Positions 21,466 to 30,802 of a DNA stretch of 64,000 bases are shown piece by piece. The stretch's first letter is position 1. Each line of letters starts with the position of its first letter. The notes beneath the pieces are model-generated. The model saw only the letters and a program-made list of their open reading frames with translations. It searched no databases and was not told the origin of the DNA. The translations under genes and the position numbers were made by a program. Source of the DNA: Blastobasis lacticolella. Lineage: Eukaryota; Arthropoda; Insecta; Lepidoptera; Blastobasidae. Location: assembly GCA_905147135.1 (NCBI GenBank), contig LR990051.1, positions 19,559,115 to 19,623,114 of the forward strand, given 5' to 3'.

Positions 21466-21584
21466 AACACTGCGAGATACTTAAACAAACGTCAACAAAT
21501 GTTTGTCACTGTATTGTATCGTGGTGTTTGGTGAAATAAAAAGTCTTCCAAATGAAACAACTTTGGGATAATATAAAAAAATAT

Positions 21585-21755
21585 ATTTGCGTTGATGTCC
21601 CGGTTGTGCTATCGCGCGCGATGGGCCGAGGTCCGCCTTGACCATTATCCAGGATTTGGCAGATTACGTAATTACAGTGGAGCGACTGGCATCTGACCTC
21701 TATGACCCTTAAGAAGAGTACCTGACCAGATTGGATCACGGTTCCACATTCACGG
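21585..21755 (-). mobile_element. SINE family B, 3' half
   Basis: GTTGATGTCCCGGTTGTGCT, ATCGCGCGCGATGGGCC, GGATTTGGCAGATTACGTAA, AGTGGAGCGACTGGCATCTG and CCAGATTGGATCACGGTTCC, with the head missing. Confidence 0.65.
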
Positions 21756-21759
21756 TTAA

Positions 21760-22880
21760 ATTATAAAATACAAAACCACCACTAATCCACTGAAATTCGT
21801 ATTGAAAAGCTAACACAACCAGTAGCATCACTACATCACTCCAACACTGGCCAGCACCTAATCACCCCTCCCATTTTTCCACAAACTCAATCCCAACAAC
21901 TTATTTGCCGGTTTAATTGGCGTACATTTTCGTGCATTACCAACAAAAAGCGCTTCTCCTGCAGCCAGCAGCTTATTAAACATGGCCGCCGCGGGAAGGC
22001 GCGGGGGGGGCGACGTGAGCAATGTCTAATTTTCCGGTTTTGCCCGCGTAGATTGCGCTTGGCCCGCGGGACCGCCCGCCACCTACGTAACACCGTCCTC
22101 CACTTTGCCACACTGGATCCCGCACAATGCTTTAGTCCAGCCTTTAGAGTTTAGATACACAGCAGAAGAGCCTTTGAGAGCAAACGGAGTGTTTGCTCCG
22201 GTTTAATATTGTTATGGAAATGCTGGTAACGGTGTTGCGCATTCAGATTGTTACTGCGGATGAATGTTTCTTTTTGAGACACTGGTCCGCGATTTTTGAA
22301 TCGCTCGCCGCAGTTTCGAGCGATGGCAGCTGAATCGTTTGCGACTATCAAGTCGCATGAAGCGGTTCTTCGTATTTTTTAATCGTTGAATTTCGGTGTT
22401 GCCAATGTATTTCAACATATTGAAAAAAGCAAAGCAGCAGATCGTTACCAAAGTGATTGTGTCAACATCTTCATACGGAAGCTGTAATGTATTTACTTAC
22501 ACATTGTTTGTAGGTACTAAATCTAAGCATTTTACCATTAAGACTGAACTAACTGTACCGATCTGTTTAACGCGTAAGGTGGATGGATGGCACCGATTTG
22601 CGACAGTGTTCCCCGATAAGCAAATTATAATCAAATCTTTAACATCAGGATTGAATAGACTGATAATTAGCAGACACGTTCCATTTCCGTGTCTTAAGTT
22701 AAAACCAAAATAGGTATGTGAAAGACGAATAGATGCCCCAAAAAGATTGGAAAGTTAGCTACCTCAGGGTTAAGACAGCCAAATATTTTTTTGCTCTGTG
22801 AGATGCCCAGACATGGTAAACGTGTAAGTACCTACAACATTAAATAACCAGGCGTAAGTAAATAAATAAATTATTTCTTT
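21760..22880. other. Unassigned stretch with GC-rich island
   Basis: At 21960-22120 a GC-rich block holds AACATGGCCGCCGCGGG (YY1/PHO-like core) and GGCCCGCGGGACCGCCCG. Several short open frames on both strands (up to 105 codons, 22396-22713) resemble no family. Confidence 0.3.
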
Positions 22881-22881
22881 T

Positions 22882-23150
22882 TCATCATCATCATCATCAA
22901 CACAGCCCATAACAGTCCACTGCAGGACCTAGGGCCTCTCCCATGAAAGGTGAGGTTATTGCCATAATCTCCACGTTTAGCAGGCGGGTTGGAGATCGCA
23001 GTGTTATAAATATAACAATGTAAAATGCTTCTGCCCATTTTCCAGTCTACGGAGACTCTAGATCTTTCCCTCGAAAACATTAGTCGCCTTGTACGACACC
23101 CACGTGTGTATTGGTTGGAGCTACTCTACTCTGCCGGACACCACATGGCT
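22882..23150 (-). mobile_element. Family A copy
   Basis: Complete on the minus strand; the tail is an expanded GATGAT repeat (complement at 22882-22899). The flanks ATTATTTCTTTTT (left) and ATTTATTTTTGCTTC (right) resemble each other but are too simple to be called a target duplication. Confidence 0.8.
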
Positions 23151-23419
23151 ATTTATTTTTGCTTCTCTCTAAATATCTATACCTCGATGGCAGCAAATTC
23201 AAGCCAAGTTAATCCGCCTCCATAAAAGCAATTCGACTGCCAGCTACCCGAATCAACTTTCCATATTCCACCTAAGTATAAATTTTACGATCAACTTTCT
23301 TCGTAACTCCTGACATTGTAGCCAACCTCTGATCTATCGCGTAAAGGTCTCTTCATATTATGACGACTAAACATCGCAGTAATCTATTAAATAAGTAATA
23401 AGTAATTATGCAGAAATTC

Positions 23420-23476
23420 GGAGCGTCGGTAGCCGAGTGGTTAAGATATCCGAGGTATCCTGAGATCGAATATTTA
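23420..23476 (+). mobile_element. SINE family B, tRNA-like head only
   Basis: GGAGCGTCGGTAGCCGAGTG, GTTAAGATATCCGAGGTAT, then a decayed B box (GAGATCGAATA). The A box TAGCCGAGTGG is good, but the cloverleaf cannot be closed, so this is not a functional tRNA. Confidence 0.55.
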
Positions 23477-23548
23477 ATTTTCGTAAATTTTTGTCTCTTT
23501 TGGCTTATTTTTACTATTTTTCCAAATTACACCTTTTTTATATGGATC

Positions 23549-23955
23549 TGAAACGTGGCCACCCACTATGGGCCTTATAAGAAAGCTCACTGTTACCCAA
23601 AGGGCAATGGAAAGAGCTATGCTCCGAGTTTCTTTGCGCGATCGAGTCAGAAATGAGGAGATCCGCAAGCGAACCAAGGTCACCGACATAGGTCTAAGGA
23701 TTGCCAGACTGAAGTGGCAGTGGGCAAGGCACATAGCTCGAAGAACAGATGGCCGATGGGACTGTAAAGTTCTCGAGTGGCGACCACGTACCGGTAGACG
23801 CAGCGTGGGTAGGCCTCCTACAAGGTGGACCGACGACCTTGTAAGGATCGCAGGTACCTGCTGGATGCGGAAAACACAGGACCGATCTTTGTGGAGATCT
23901 CTGGGGGCGGACTATGCCCAGCAGTGGGCGTCTACTGGCTGATATGATGATGATG
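23549..23955 (+). mobile_element. RTE-like LINE, 5'-truncated copy with 12-bp target duplication
   Basis: Best-kept LINE end in the window. From 23541 the frame reads YGSETWPPTMGLIRKLTVTQ (the YGxETW word lies shortly after the reverse transcriptase core), then MERAMLRVSLRDRVRNEEIR, RARLKWQWARHIARR-like, KVLEWRPRTGRRSVGRPPTR and SLGADYAQQWASTG, with a stop at 23940-23942 and a TGATATGATGATGATG tail. TTTATATGGATC at 23537-23548 and 23956-23967 is a perfect 12-bp target duplication. It overlaps the first RTE bases (TATGGATC), suggesting that microhomology fixed the 5' junction. Only about 130 codons survive. Confidence 0.85.
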
Positions 23956-24040
23956 TTTATATGGATCGATTGTTGCTGAAAAACTCAATAAATACACGCA
24001 AGAATCACCGCCCTATCACGCTAGTCGTGAGTTACATTGA

Positions 24041-24223
24041 ATTAAAATACACGGGACAGAAATAGCTATACCGGAGTTACTCACCCAGGCGGACTCCTCA
24101 GGCTCGACAAAGTCTTACCACCTGCTTTACATCGACAAGGTTCCATTTCATACCGACCGCGTACAGATCACAAATCTGAAACCTCACAACTTGGACGCCC
24201 CCGTACCAGTGGCAGTGCAATAA
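24041..24223 (+). CDS. Unassigned open frame, coding-like codons
   Basis: An ATG-less frame of about 60 codons contains STKSYHLLYIDKVPFHTDRV and ITNLKPHNLDAPVPVAVQ before a TAA. Codon choice (CAC CTG CTT TAC ATC GAC AAG) is less AT-rich than the surroundings. The antisense strand is also open over 64 codons (24098-24292), so the strand is uncertain. A GTGAGT on the antisense strand after CCGCCTGG could be a splice donor. No family is recognised. Confidence 0.15.
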   Translation: MKIHGTEIAIPELLTQADSSGSTKSYHLLYIDKVPFHTDRVQITNLKPHNLDAPVPVAVQ

Positions 24224-24235
24224 AATAGTTAGAAA

Positions 24236-24343
24236 ATGATACGCGGACGCGGTCTGGCCGCGAGATTGGAAAACTTGAGCGTTTATGAGCACGAGTTGGC
24301 CTGCGACATCACCTCGCAGTGGGGGCGGGACAAATATCGCTAA
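24236..24343 (+). CDS. Candidate short ORF, 35 codons
   Basis: ATG at 24236 in a good context (AAAATGA), then MIRGRGLAARLENLSVYEHE and LACDITSQWGRDKYR, with TAA at 24341-24343. An in-frame TAG six bases before the ATG bounds it. The codons are GC-rich at third positions (GCC GAC ATC ACC TCG CAG), unlike the neighbouring noncoding DNA. It could be a decayed exon, a small ORF or chance. No homologue is recognised. Confidence 0.2.
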   Translation: MIRGRGLAARLENLSVYEHELACDITSQWGRDKYR

Positions 24344-24460
24344 GGACTTTCCGATACTCGACGGATTGCGCTTCGCACCTAATGATAGGCAATCTTTATC
24401 GTTGAGATTGTACTACAAAGGTACCTATAAATTTTTTCGCTCACTTTTTGCACTGTTTCA

Positions 24461-24690
24461 CCCCTTACACTCGTGGGTGTCGTACAAGGCGACTAATGTT
24501 TTCGAGCCAAAAGATCTAAGCAACTCCGTAGACTGGAAAATGGGCAGCAGCATTTTCCATTGTTATATTATAACACTGCGATCTCCAACCCGCCTGCCAA
24601 GCGTGGAGATTATGGCAATAACCTCCCTTTTTGTGGGAGAGGCCCTAAGTCCTGCAGTGGACTGTTATGGGCTGTGATGATGTGATGATG
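24461..24690 (+). mobile_element. Family A copy, 5'-truncated
   Basis: Begins abruptly at CCCCTTACACTCGTGGGTGT and runs to TGTGATGATGTGATGATG. Loss of the 5' end only is what incomplete reverse transcription produces. It abuts a minus-strand B element. Confidence 0.8.
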
Positions 24691-24691
24691 A

Positions 24692-25006
24692 AGTGGAGCT
24701 ACTGCCATCTGACCTCGGTAACCCTGATAACAGGGGGCACTTGACAGATTGGATCATGGTTTCACATTCAAACGCCTGAATGTGCAGGTTTCATCACGAT
24801 GTTTTCCTGAGGGAAAACATCGGTGAGCCGTAAGAGTATCGATGTTTTCCTTCACCGTAAGAGCATCGGTTAGTATTCAAGTAATGTACATAACTTAGAA
24901 AATAATCATTTCTACATGGCGGCAGTAGGATTTGAACCCAATACCTCTCGTATTGCGTACACTTTACTGTACCTCTCGGATATCTTTACCACCAGGCGAC
25001 GCTCTA
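24692..25006 (-). mobile_element. SINE family B, with internal duplications
   Basis: Minus strand: head GCCTGGTGGTAAAGATATCC, B box GGGTTCAAATCC, CATTACTTGAATACTAACCG, then the segment GGTGAAGGAAAACATCGAT occurs twice in slightly changed form (complements at 24797-24816 and 24838-24860). The stretch GAGAGGTA is also repeated in the head. The 3' end is missing beyond AGTAGCTCCACT. Confidence 0.65.
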
Positions 25007-25014
25007 AAACGTAA

Positions 25015-25120
25015 CCAGGCAATAAAGAAGGAAGAGCATGAAAGCGAGAACTGGAATAAGAATATTTGCCTCTCTGCTAAGTCCTCCAAAAGCTATAAAT
25101 TAACATCCAAACAATCTGAC
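25015..25120 (+). repeat. Repeat M, copy 1
   Basis: GAAAGCGAGAACTGGAATAA, GAATATT, CTCTGCTAAGTCCTCC, AAAGCTATAA. The same string, slightly changed, interrupts the B element at 28549-28660. Its nature is unknown. Confidence 0.45.
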
Positions 25121-25122
25121 CA

Positions 25123-25190
25123 TAGGTTGCAGTGACTGCTTACCATCAGACAGACCGTAAGCTTGTTTGCCACCTTTGTGGTATAAAAAA
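25123..25190 (+). mobile_element. Family G tail
   Basis: TTGCAGTGACTGCTTACCAT, CAGACAGACCGTAAGCTTGT, TTGCCACCTTTGTGGTATAA then A's. Cleanest of the four G tails. Confidence 0.55.
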
Positions 25191-25485
25191 CAAAGATAAC
25201 CTCAAAACACCTCCATACCTCCTACCCCGTACGATACCACCTACGGCGTCCTCTGCAAAAACAGTAGCCTACCAGTATCGAGTAACCTTCGCACAGTGCG
25301 CCCACATACCGTCAGACAATACCGTCGCGAGGTATGGCCGACACGTGTGTCGCACAAAAAAGCGGGCTTTAATAAAACGGTGCCGCGGGGGTCGGCCGTA
25401 GTGATGGGGAGAGGTGGTTGGGGAGTTATCGAGGTGTGCTTGATTAACAGTGTAAAACGAAGTAGCATCATCTTCATCATCTCGG

Positions 25486-25535
25486 CGTTATGTCCCGGTT
25501 GCGCTCCCGCGCGGCACGTGACGGAGCGGGGTCCA
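25486..25535 (-). mobile_element. SINE family B, 3' end scrap
   Basis: GGCGTTATGTCCCGGTTGCG then CTCCCGCGCGGCACGTGACG; the complement is the CGCGAGAGCACAACCGGGAC block that ends B. Confidence 0.5.
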
Positions 25536-25552
25536 CCTATAAATGAAGTAGC

Positions 25553-26206
25553 ATATAGTTGTTTATGCAACTGTCATATAAAAGGGGGTATTAAAATATG
25601 AGTGTCTGTAAAACACGAGGCGTAGCCGAGTATGATAATAGTTTGACACGAGTGTTTTAATACCTAATTATATGCAGTTGCATACACTACCTTCTCTACA
25701 CTCATATTTTCATGTTAAAATTTCGTACCTATAATTTTTTAAACTTTGCTGGAAATAAACTGCGAGTCAGTTTTGTTGTATCTTCGCACCGAGGATATCA
25801 AGCGGCAGGAAATTCACTTCACTACTTTCACATTTATCTATTTATTTGCTTCAAACAAGAAAAAACATTCACAAACACAAATTATAACAATTAGAAAAAA
25901 TATTCTGTTTAGCGGGAAAATAATTACACACAATAATTATAAACAGGAAAATTTAAATTTTGAATTTGAATTTTAAATTTGTCAAACACATTTAGGTATT
26001 TAGCCTACAAAAATTTAAAAAATAAAAGTGTTGCATAATGATTAAAAAGTTATTTTACGTTACAGCTGTAATGAAATTAGTATGGGAAATGTTGTATCAT
26101 AAAGTAATTTTTTAACATTTTATAGACTGGCGTGAAAAAATTGGATCCTTAAACGACTGTTTTCGAATATGAAATTGGAACATTACGCTATGAGTGTAGA
26201 TAAAGT
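25553..26206 (+). mobile_element. Element H, left copy of inverted pair
   Basis: Composite of two parts. (1) 25560-25690: an imperfect palindrome, TATGCAACTGTCATATAAAA ... GGTATTAAAATATGAGTGTC, mirrored by GACACGAGTGTTTTAATACC ... TTATATGCAGTTGCATA. (2) 25690-26206: a segment with ends TCTCTACACTCATA and TATGAGTGTAGATAAA (terminal inverted repeat). Two overlapping short open frames (25712 and 25746) are kept in both copies, but in two frames at once, so they reflect DNA identity, not protein selection. No transposase is present. Confidence 0.6.
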
Positions 26207-26269
26207 GTTTTTAAAGTAGAGACTATCAATAATCAAACAGGTAAAGGTGCTGCATGATGCTGTGTAATT

Positions 26270-26340
26270 ATTTATTTGACAAATTATTGTAAACAGGAAA
26301 ACGATTAGTTATGACACAACAGGTACTACTTATCTCTGCC
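26270..26340 (-). mobile_element. LINE family N 3' scrap
   Basis: TTATTTATTTGACAAATTAT, TGTAAACAGG, then GACACAACAGGTACTACTTA; same order as at 5606 and 50579. Confidence 0.4.
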
Positions 26341-26344
26341 AGTA

Positions 26345-26925
26345 GTATACCGTGTGAGTATTTCTTATAGTGGGCCGAAGGATGTATCAGGATTGCAGCT
26401 TGTGGCACTGTATAGTGTATAATTAAGGAATATCCTGAATCTCACATGACTAGGTAGACTAAACACTATACCCAGGCGGTGGATACTAGCTACGATCCTG
26501 ACACAGTTTTCGGTCAACTTATTCAGAAACATGGGATACTCTGTTTAGACGATATCGGGTGACAATTTATTCAAAAATTCAAATGGATAATCCTTTAAAT
26601 GCATCTCAACAGTGTCCGACTGAGCGATATCATTCAACTCTCCTGATACCGGTACGTTTAGGAATATATTTTCACACACCCCGGTGGTTTATGTCAGCCT
26701 CCTTTATTTTATCCTACTAATAAACTAATTAAATTAAATTAAACTTTACTTATTAATATTGTATGTGTGATGGCGAAGGCGAAATTATCGTTGAGACAAA
26801 CCTCAAAGAGGTTTACCAATGTATGTTGTATTGAAGATTGTAATGTTTTTGTGAATAAATAAATCTAAATCAAAATCAAATCCGAGATGTCTCCCATGCC
26901 AAGGCTACCACAGATGTACTCGCTT
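26345..26925. other. AT-rich stretch, LINE-tail-like end only
   Basis: Near 26840-26880, GTGAATAAATAAATCTAAAT and CAAAATCAAAT look like a retroelement 3' tail (plus strand). No coding signal otherwise. Confidence 0.3.
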
Positions 26926-26929
26926 GACC

Positions 26930-26990
26930 AGTGCAACGCCTCTTAACAGGGAAACCAAACCAGATTGGATCATGGTTACAAATCGCCTGA
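26930..26990 (-). mobile_element. SINE family B scrap
   Basis: AACCAGATTGGATCATGGTT then ACAAATCGCCTGA is the complement of the TCTGGTCAGG/AACCATGATCC part of B. Confidence 0.35.
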
Positions 26991-27049
26991 CAACTCACCT
27001 GCAAATTCATTCAACATCGACTTTCATCGACTTTCAATTATACATCGAC

Positions 27050-27360
27050 CTATGCAATTCTTATCGATATCGACACCGCACCGTCCCCGCATTGGACGGG
27101 TTTAATTACACGGCCGGGCGACAGGTTGTCGCGTGACGTCACCGGGTTCACGTACCTAGGGTGTGAGTGTCGGTGTTAGCGTTAGTGTGAGTGTGAGTAC
27201 CACATGTGGGCTGTAATTACGGCGTAGGTGGTCGTCTGTGACCGGTGATCGGTAGGTGTTTGGTGGCGTAATTTGGTGTTTTCGATGGTTTGGAGTAATT
27301 ATGGGTAGGTGTTTTGTAACGGAAGGTTTTGTGATTGTGACGTCAGATCGGGGCGGGGTT
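27050..27360 (+). promoter_or_regulatory. Promoter-like block with two CRE palindromes and a GC box
   Basis: TGACGTCA, the full CRE palindrome bound by CREB/ATF bZIP factors, occurs at 27134-27141 and 27338-27345. GGGGCGGGG (Sp/KLF GC box) lies at 27350-27358 and an ATTGG box near 27092. Between them is a GT-rich tract (GTGAGTGTGAGTACCACATG), a style often seen just after a first exon. No ORF is convincing. The promoter reading is inference. Confidence 0.3.
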
Positions 27361-27479
27361 TAACTAGTATAGGAATGTCTTATGAATATAATTTATGAAA
27401 AATTCGAATGAAATTTTTTTTCATATCTAGCTTTTGTCGCGCGTTCTCTATGATCAGTAGGAGTTTTCGTCAAGACTAA

Positions 27480-27700
27480 TCAAAATAAACAATCAAATCC
27501 ATAGTCTCTGCCTACCCCACCTGTGGGACACAGGCGTGAGCTTTATGTATGTATGTAATCAAACGAGCCCAAACTCGATGGGTTTACCATGCGTAATTTA
27601 GCGACTTCCTATGGCCACCTTCCATCTCGATCATCAGATCAGCTCGATGGTGTCATAACATTGTCACCGAATTTACATGACTGTGCAAAATTTTCCCTCA
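27480..27700 (+). mobile_element. Unclassified old repeat (PSRSSDQLDG-type)
   Basis: CCATCTCGATCATCAGATCA then GCTCGATGGTGTCATAACAT resembles a widespread lepidopteran repeat in my memory of such genomes; no second copy lies in the window, so the call is weak. Confidence 0.25.
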
Positions 27701-27967
27701 ATCGGAAACCGGGAAATGGGTCAAATTTAACTTACAAGATTTTATTACGAACAGACATGAGGACGTGTAAGACTAAATAAAAGCTTGTAATTAAACCGTT
27801 TCGTAATAATAACCAATTAATACAGGTAAATACCTTTAAATTGTTCTATTTCTATAGCCTTATATGACAATGGTTGTGTTTTTTCCATTACTAGAGGAAA
27901 CTATTTGCGTTTTACTCAGCCAAAACTATAAATATAAAACATATTTTTACAAATGACTTGACAAGTT

Positions 27968-28072
27968 TAGGGCAACGCATTGGTGATACCCCAAGTGTTC
28001 CTGACGTGACCACTTCCCATCAGGTAGCCCGTTTGCCTTTTTGTCTGTCAAATAACTTTAAAAAACGTAAGT
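27968..28072 (+). mobile_element. Family C tail
   Basis: GGGCAACGCATTGGTGATAC, CCCAAGTGTTCCTGACGTGA, CCACTTCCCATCAGGTAGCC, CGTTTGCC and a short A run. The GGCGGCGG segment is deleted. Confidence 0.6.
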
Positions 28073-28227
28073 AATTAAGCGTTGAATAGTTTTGCGTTAA
28101 TGAGGAACAAACATCCTTTCAAATTTAGTTACACGGAAAACACAGGCTACCGTGTTTTCTGTTAGCAGGAAAACCAAATTTTAAAATAAGCCTTACCAAT
28201 AGGTATAGTAAAAACACAGGGAAGCAG

Positions 28228-28678
28228 GAGCGCCGGTGGCCTAGTGGTAAAGGGGTCCGACTCGTAAGCGAGAGGCCCGGGTTTGAATCCCATTGCCGCT
28301 ATGTACCAATGACTCTTTGCTGAATTCTGTACATTAGTTGATCACTAACCGATGCTCTTATCGCGATGAACACATTCAGGCGACTGCGAATGTAAATCAT
28401 GATCCAATCTGGTCAGGGTCCCCTGGTAGCAGGGTCACGGAGGTCAGATGACAGTCGCTCCACTGTAATTACCTGATCTGCCAAATCTTTGATCATGGTT
28501 AAGGCGGACACCAGTCCCTCGCGCGCGGGAGCACAACCGGGACATTAAGAAGGTAAAATATCAAGAAAGCGAGATCTGGAATAAGAATTATCACCACTCT
28601 GCTAAAATGTCCTCCATAAGCTATATGATCGTCATAGACAGCCAAATAAAGATGAACGCCAAGATAATTTTTTTTTAT
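28228..28678 (+). mobile_element. SINE family B, full-length reference copy
   Basis: The tRNA-like head has A box TGGCCTAGTGG (28237-28247) and B box GGTTTGAATCC (28280-28290). The loop CTCGTAA places CGT at the anticodon position (28263-28265), pointing to a threonine tRNA ancestor. The body follows: GTACATTAGTTGATCACTAA, ATGATCCAATCTGGTCAGGG, CAGATGACAGTCGCTCCACT, CGCGCGCGGGAGCACAACCG and GGACATTA. The end ACGCCAAGATAATTTTTTTT resumes at 28661 after repeat M. RNA polymerase III transcription is expected from the two boxes. There is no ORF. Confidence 0.8.
28549..28660 (+). repeat. Repeat M, copy 2, inside SINE B
   Basis: AAGAAAGCGAGATCTGGAAT, AAGAATT, CTCTGCTAAAATGTCCTCC, AAGCTATAT. It separates GGGACATTA from ACGCCAAGATAAT, which are adjacent in other B copies (6887-6905, 47735-47755), so it is an insertion of about 111 bp. 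Confidence 0.5.
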
Positions 28679-28962
28679 TAAATCCCAGTCATTTTTTCCA
28701 GGAAATATGTAAACCACAAAGTCGGTTATTAACAAACATAATGCTAAAAGTAAGGGAACACTTCTTATCTACACAGCTATGATAGGTATATAGTATGTAT
28801 ATGTATATTGACGTATTTATGTTATATATAGTATTATTATTATTGATGCACATGTCTGTTAATATTATAGGATTTAATTTAGGTTAATAGCTTTTTTTTT
28901 AACTATATCCAAAAGTACATGCTCAAGTACCCGTGATATCGCTTCCACACCTTTCAGGTTGG

Positions 28963-29062
28963 CTCCAGCTTCCAAGAGATCTCATGCAGAGATAAGCTCG
29001 CCTTTGTAAACTATCATTAAGTCTTAACTATGTAACATTGTTTTATGTACAATAAAGAATAT
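28963..29062 (+). mobile_element. LINE family S 3' end
   Basis: GGCTCCAGCTTCCAAGAGAT, GAGATAAGCTCGCCTTTGTA, TTTTATGTACAATAAAGAAT. Compare the minus-strand copy at 6913-7110. Confidence 0.5.
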
Positions 29063-29077
29063 GGATATATAATAATT

Positions 29078-29707
29078 TTTATCTACACTCATAGCGTAAT
29101 GTTCCAATTTCATATTCGAAAACAGTTGTTTAAGAATAAAATTTTTTCACGCCAGTCTATAAAATTTTAAAAAATTACTTATCGATACAGCATTTTCCAT
29201 ACTTATTTCATTACAGCTGTATCGTAAAATAACTTTTAAATCATTATGCAACACTTTTATTTTTTAAATTTTTGTCGGGCGCCGAGACACGGCGAAATGT
29301 AGGCTGAATACCTAAATGTCTTTGAGAAATTCAAAATTTAAATTTTTCTTGTTATATTTGTGTGTCATTATTTTCCCGCTAAACGGAATATTTTTTCTAA
29401 TTGTTGTAATTTGTCTTTGTGAATGTTGTTTCTTGTTTGAAGCAAATAAATAGATAAATGTGAAAGTAATAAAGTGAATTTCCCGCCGCTTGATATCCTT
29501 GACGCGTAGATACAACAGAACTGACTAGCAACTTACTTCCAGCAAAGATGAGAAAATTATAGGTACGAAATTTTAACATGAAAATATGAGTGTAGATAAA
29601 GTAGTGTATGCAATTGCATATAATTAGGTATTAAAACACTCGTGTCAAACAGACACTCATGTTTTAATACCCCTTTTTATATGACAGTTGCATAAACTAC
29701 TATTATA
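29078..29707 (-). mobile_element. Element H, right copy of inverted pair
   Basis: Runs from TTATCTACACTCATAGCGTA to CAGTTGCATAAACTAC. The terminal palindrome (TATGCAATTGCATATAATTA ... GGTATTAAAACACTCGTGTC against GACACTCATGTTTTAATACC ... TATATGACAGTTGCATA) is tighter here than in the left copy. Relative to 25553-26206 it carries about 25 extra bases, TCGGGCGCCGAGACACGGCG-like, at 29274-29298. Confidence 0.6.
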
Positions 29708-30169
29708 TATCATATGCGTAGTATACAACTAGAATGCTACACGTGTAAACTGTACGCCATAATTATTGATTAGAGGTAGGTAATGAGCACGCAATATTGT
29801 GTTATATTGCTTCATTTGACCTTTAACCTTTTGATAGAGCATTATGAGAATATATCTAGGTGTTGTTGATGAACGCAATGGAATGGAATTACGGTAGGTA
29901 TTGTAGTATTAGGTCGATTGATGTCTTTGTTCTTTGTAAGTGACATCTGACCTTTCTAATGCGTACGGCCATTTAATTATTTTGATTGAAGATTGTTCTT
30001 TTTTTGTTTTACATACCTAAGGCAATCGAGTAAGCGGGTAATGAAAAGTTATCAGCGTCGCACATATACCTATACAAACACCCGGGGAGTCGAATATGAT
30101 GATACTGTAAAAGAAATCTGAATATGGCAGTCTGAAACCGGTGTCCCGCGGCGATAAAGTTAGATAATC

Positions 30170-30345
30170 CCCAACCAAGTTCATTTATATACAAATATTT
30201 TCTAAACTACTCAACCGATTTCAATCAAACAAACCTATAACGTTTCCGATTAAACTGACTTTCAAGGAGAAAATTGCATCCAAATCGGTCCATTCGTTCG
30301 GAAGCCACAGACATATACACAAAGCTACAGATACACAGATACACG
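30170..30345 (+). mobile_element. Repeat family L remnant
   Basis: AAACTACTCAACCGATTTCA, ATCAAACAAACCTATAACG, AAATCGGTCCATTCGTTCGG, AAGCCACAGACATATACACA, in the same order as at 47812-48075. Confidence 0.5.
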
Positions 30346-30499
30346 ATAATACCTCTCTTTTTTTTCGTATATTAAAAAAGTTTGACATAAGTAGTATACA
30401 ATTTCATACCCTACCTACCATCCCCCCCTCCCCCTACAACTCCCGAGGTGACCCGGATCTCTAATTTTAGCGGAGGTGGCGTTAACGCTGCGTGACGTC

Positions 30500-30705
30500 A
30501 TCGCGGCCGTCCTAACCACCCGTGACAAGGTACAGGGTGGCGAGTGCTTGGAAGCTATTACGGTTACGCACTACATTACAAGGGAGATAAGCAAGGTTAA
30601 GCAAGGGTCGTGGAGTGCGGGAGTGGATGGGTGACCGTTTGGTATTTTGAGGTTTTGAGGTGTGCCTCCTAATAACCAAGGTTGACCAAAATTTCCCCTG
30701 GATCT
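30500..30705 (+). mobile_element. 5S-rRNA-like SINE (family Q), well-kept head
   Basis: AAGGTTAAGCAAGG (30593-30606) matches the 5S box A region, and TGGATGGGTGACCGTTTGG (from 30624) matches the 5S box C of eukaryotic 5S rRNA, with the correct order and spacing. The 3' half after GAGGTGTGCC diverges from rRNA. A real 5S gene would be about 120 bp and conserved throughout, so this is a SINE or pseudogene. Confidence 0.6.
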
Positions 30706-30802
30706 TAGACTGGTTTAATAGTCTCTGAAACTGATTGGCACCGCGTGAGGATATAGCATAAATTATTAGTACGAGAGGTAAATAACGTAGATAGGTTACT
30801 GC

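Noticed and set aside
25712..25976. 60-76-codon ORFs conserved with 29312-29579
   Set aside because: Two different frames are equally conserved between the inverted H copies, so the DNA, not a protein, is shared.
28230..28305. Possible tRNA-Thr gene (A and B boxes, CGT loop)
   Set aside because: The acceptor stem cannot be closed, and the sequence continues into the SINE body repeated many times in the window.
30560..30680. Possible 5S rRNA gene
   Set aside because: Only the internal promoter part matches; the 3' half diverges and the piece continues as SINE Q.
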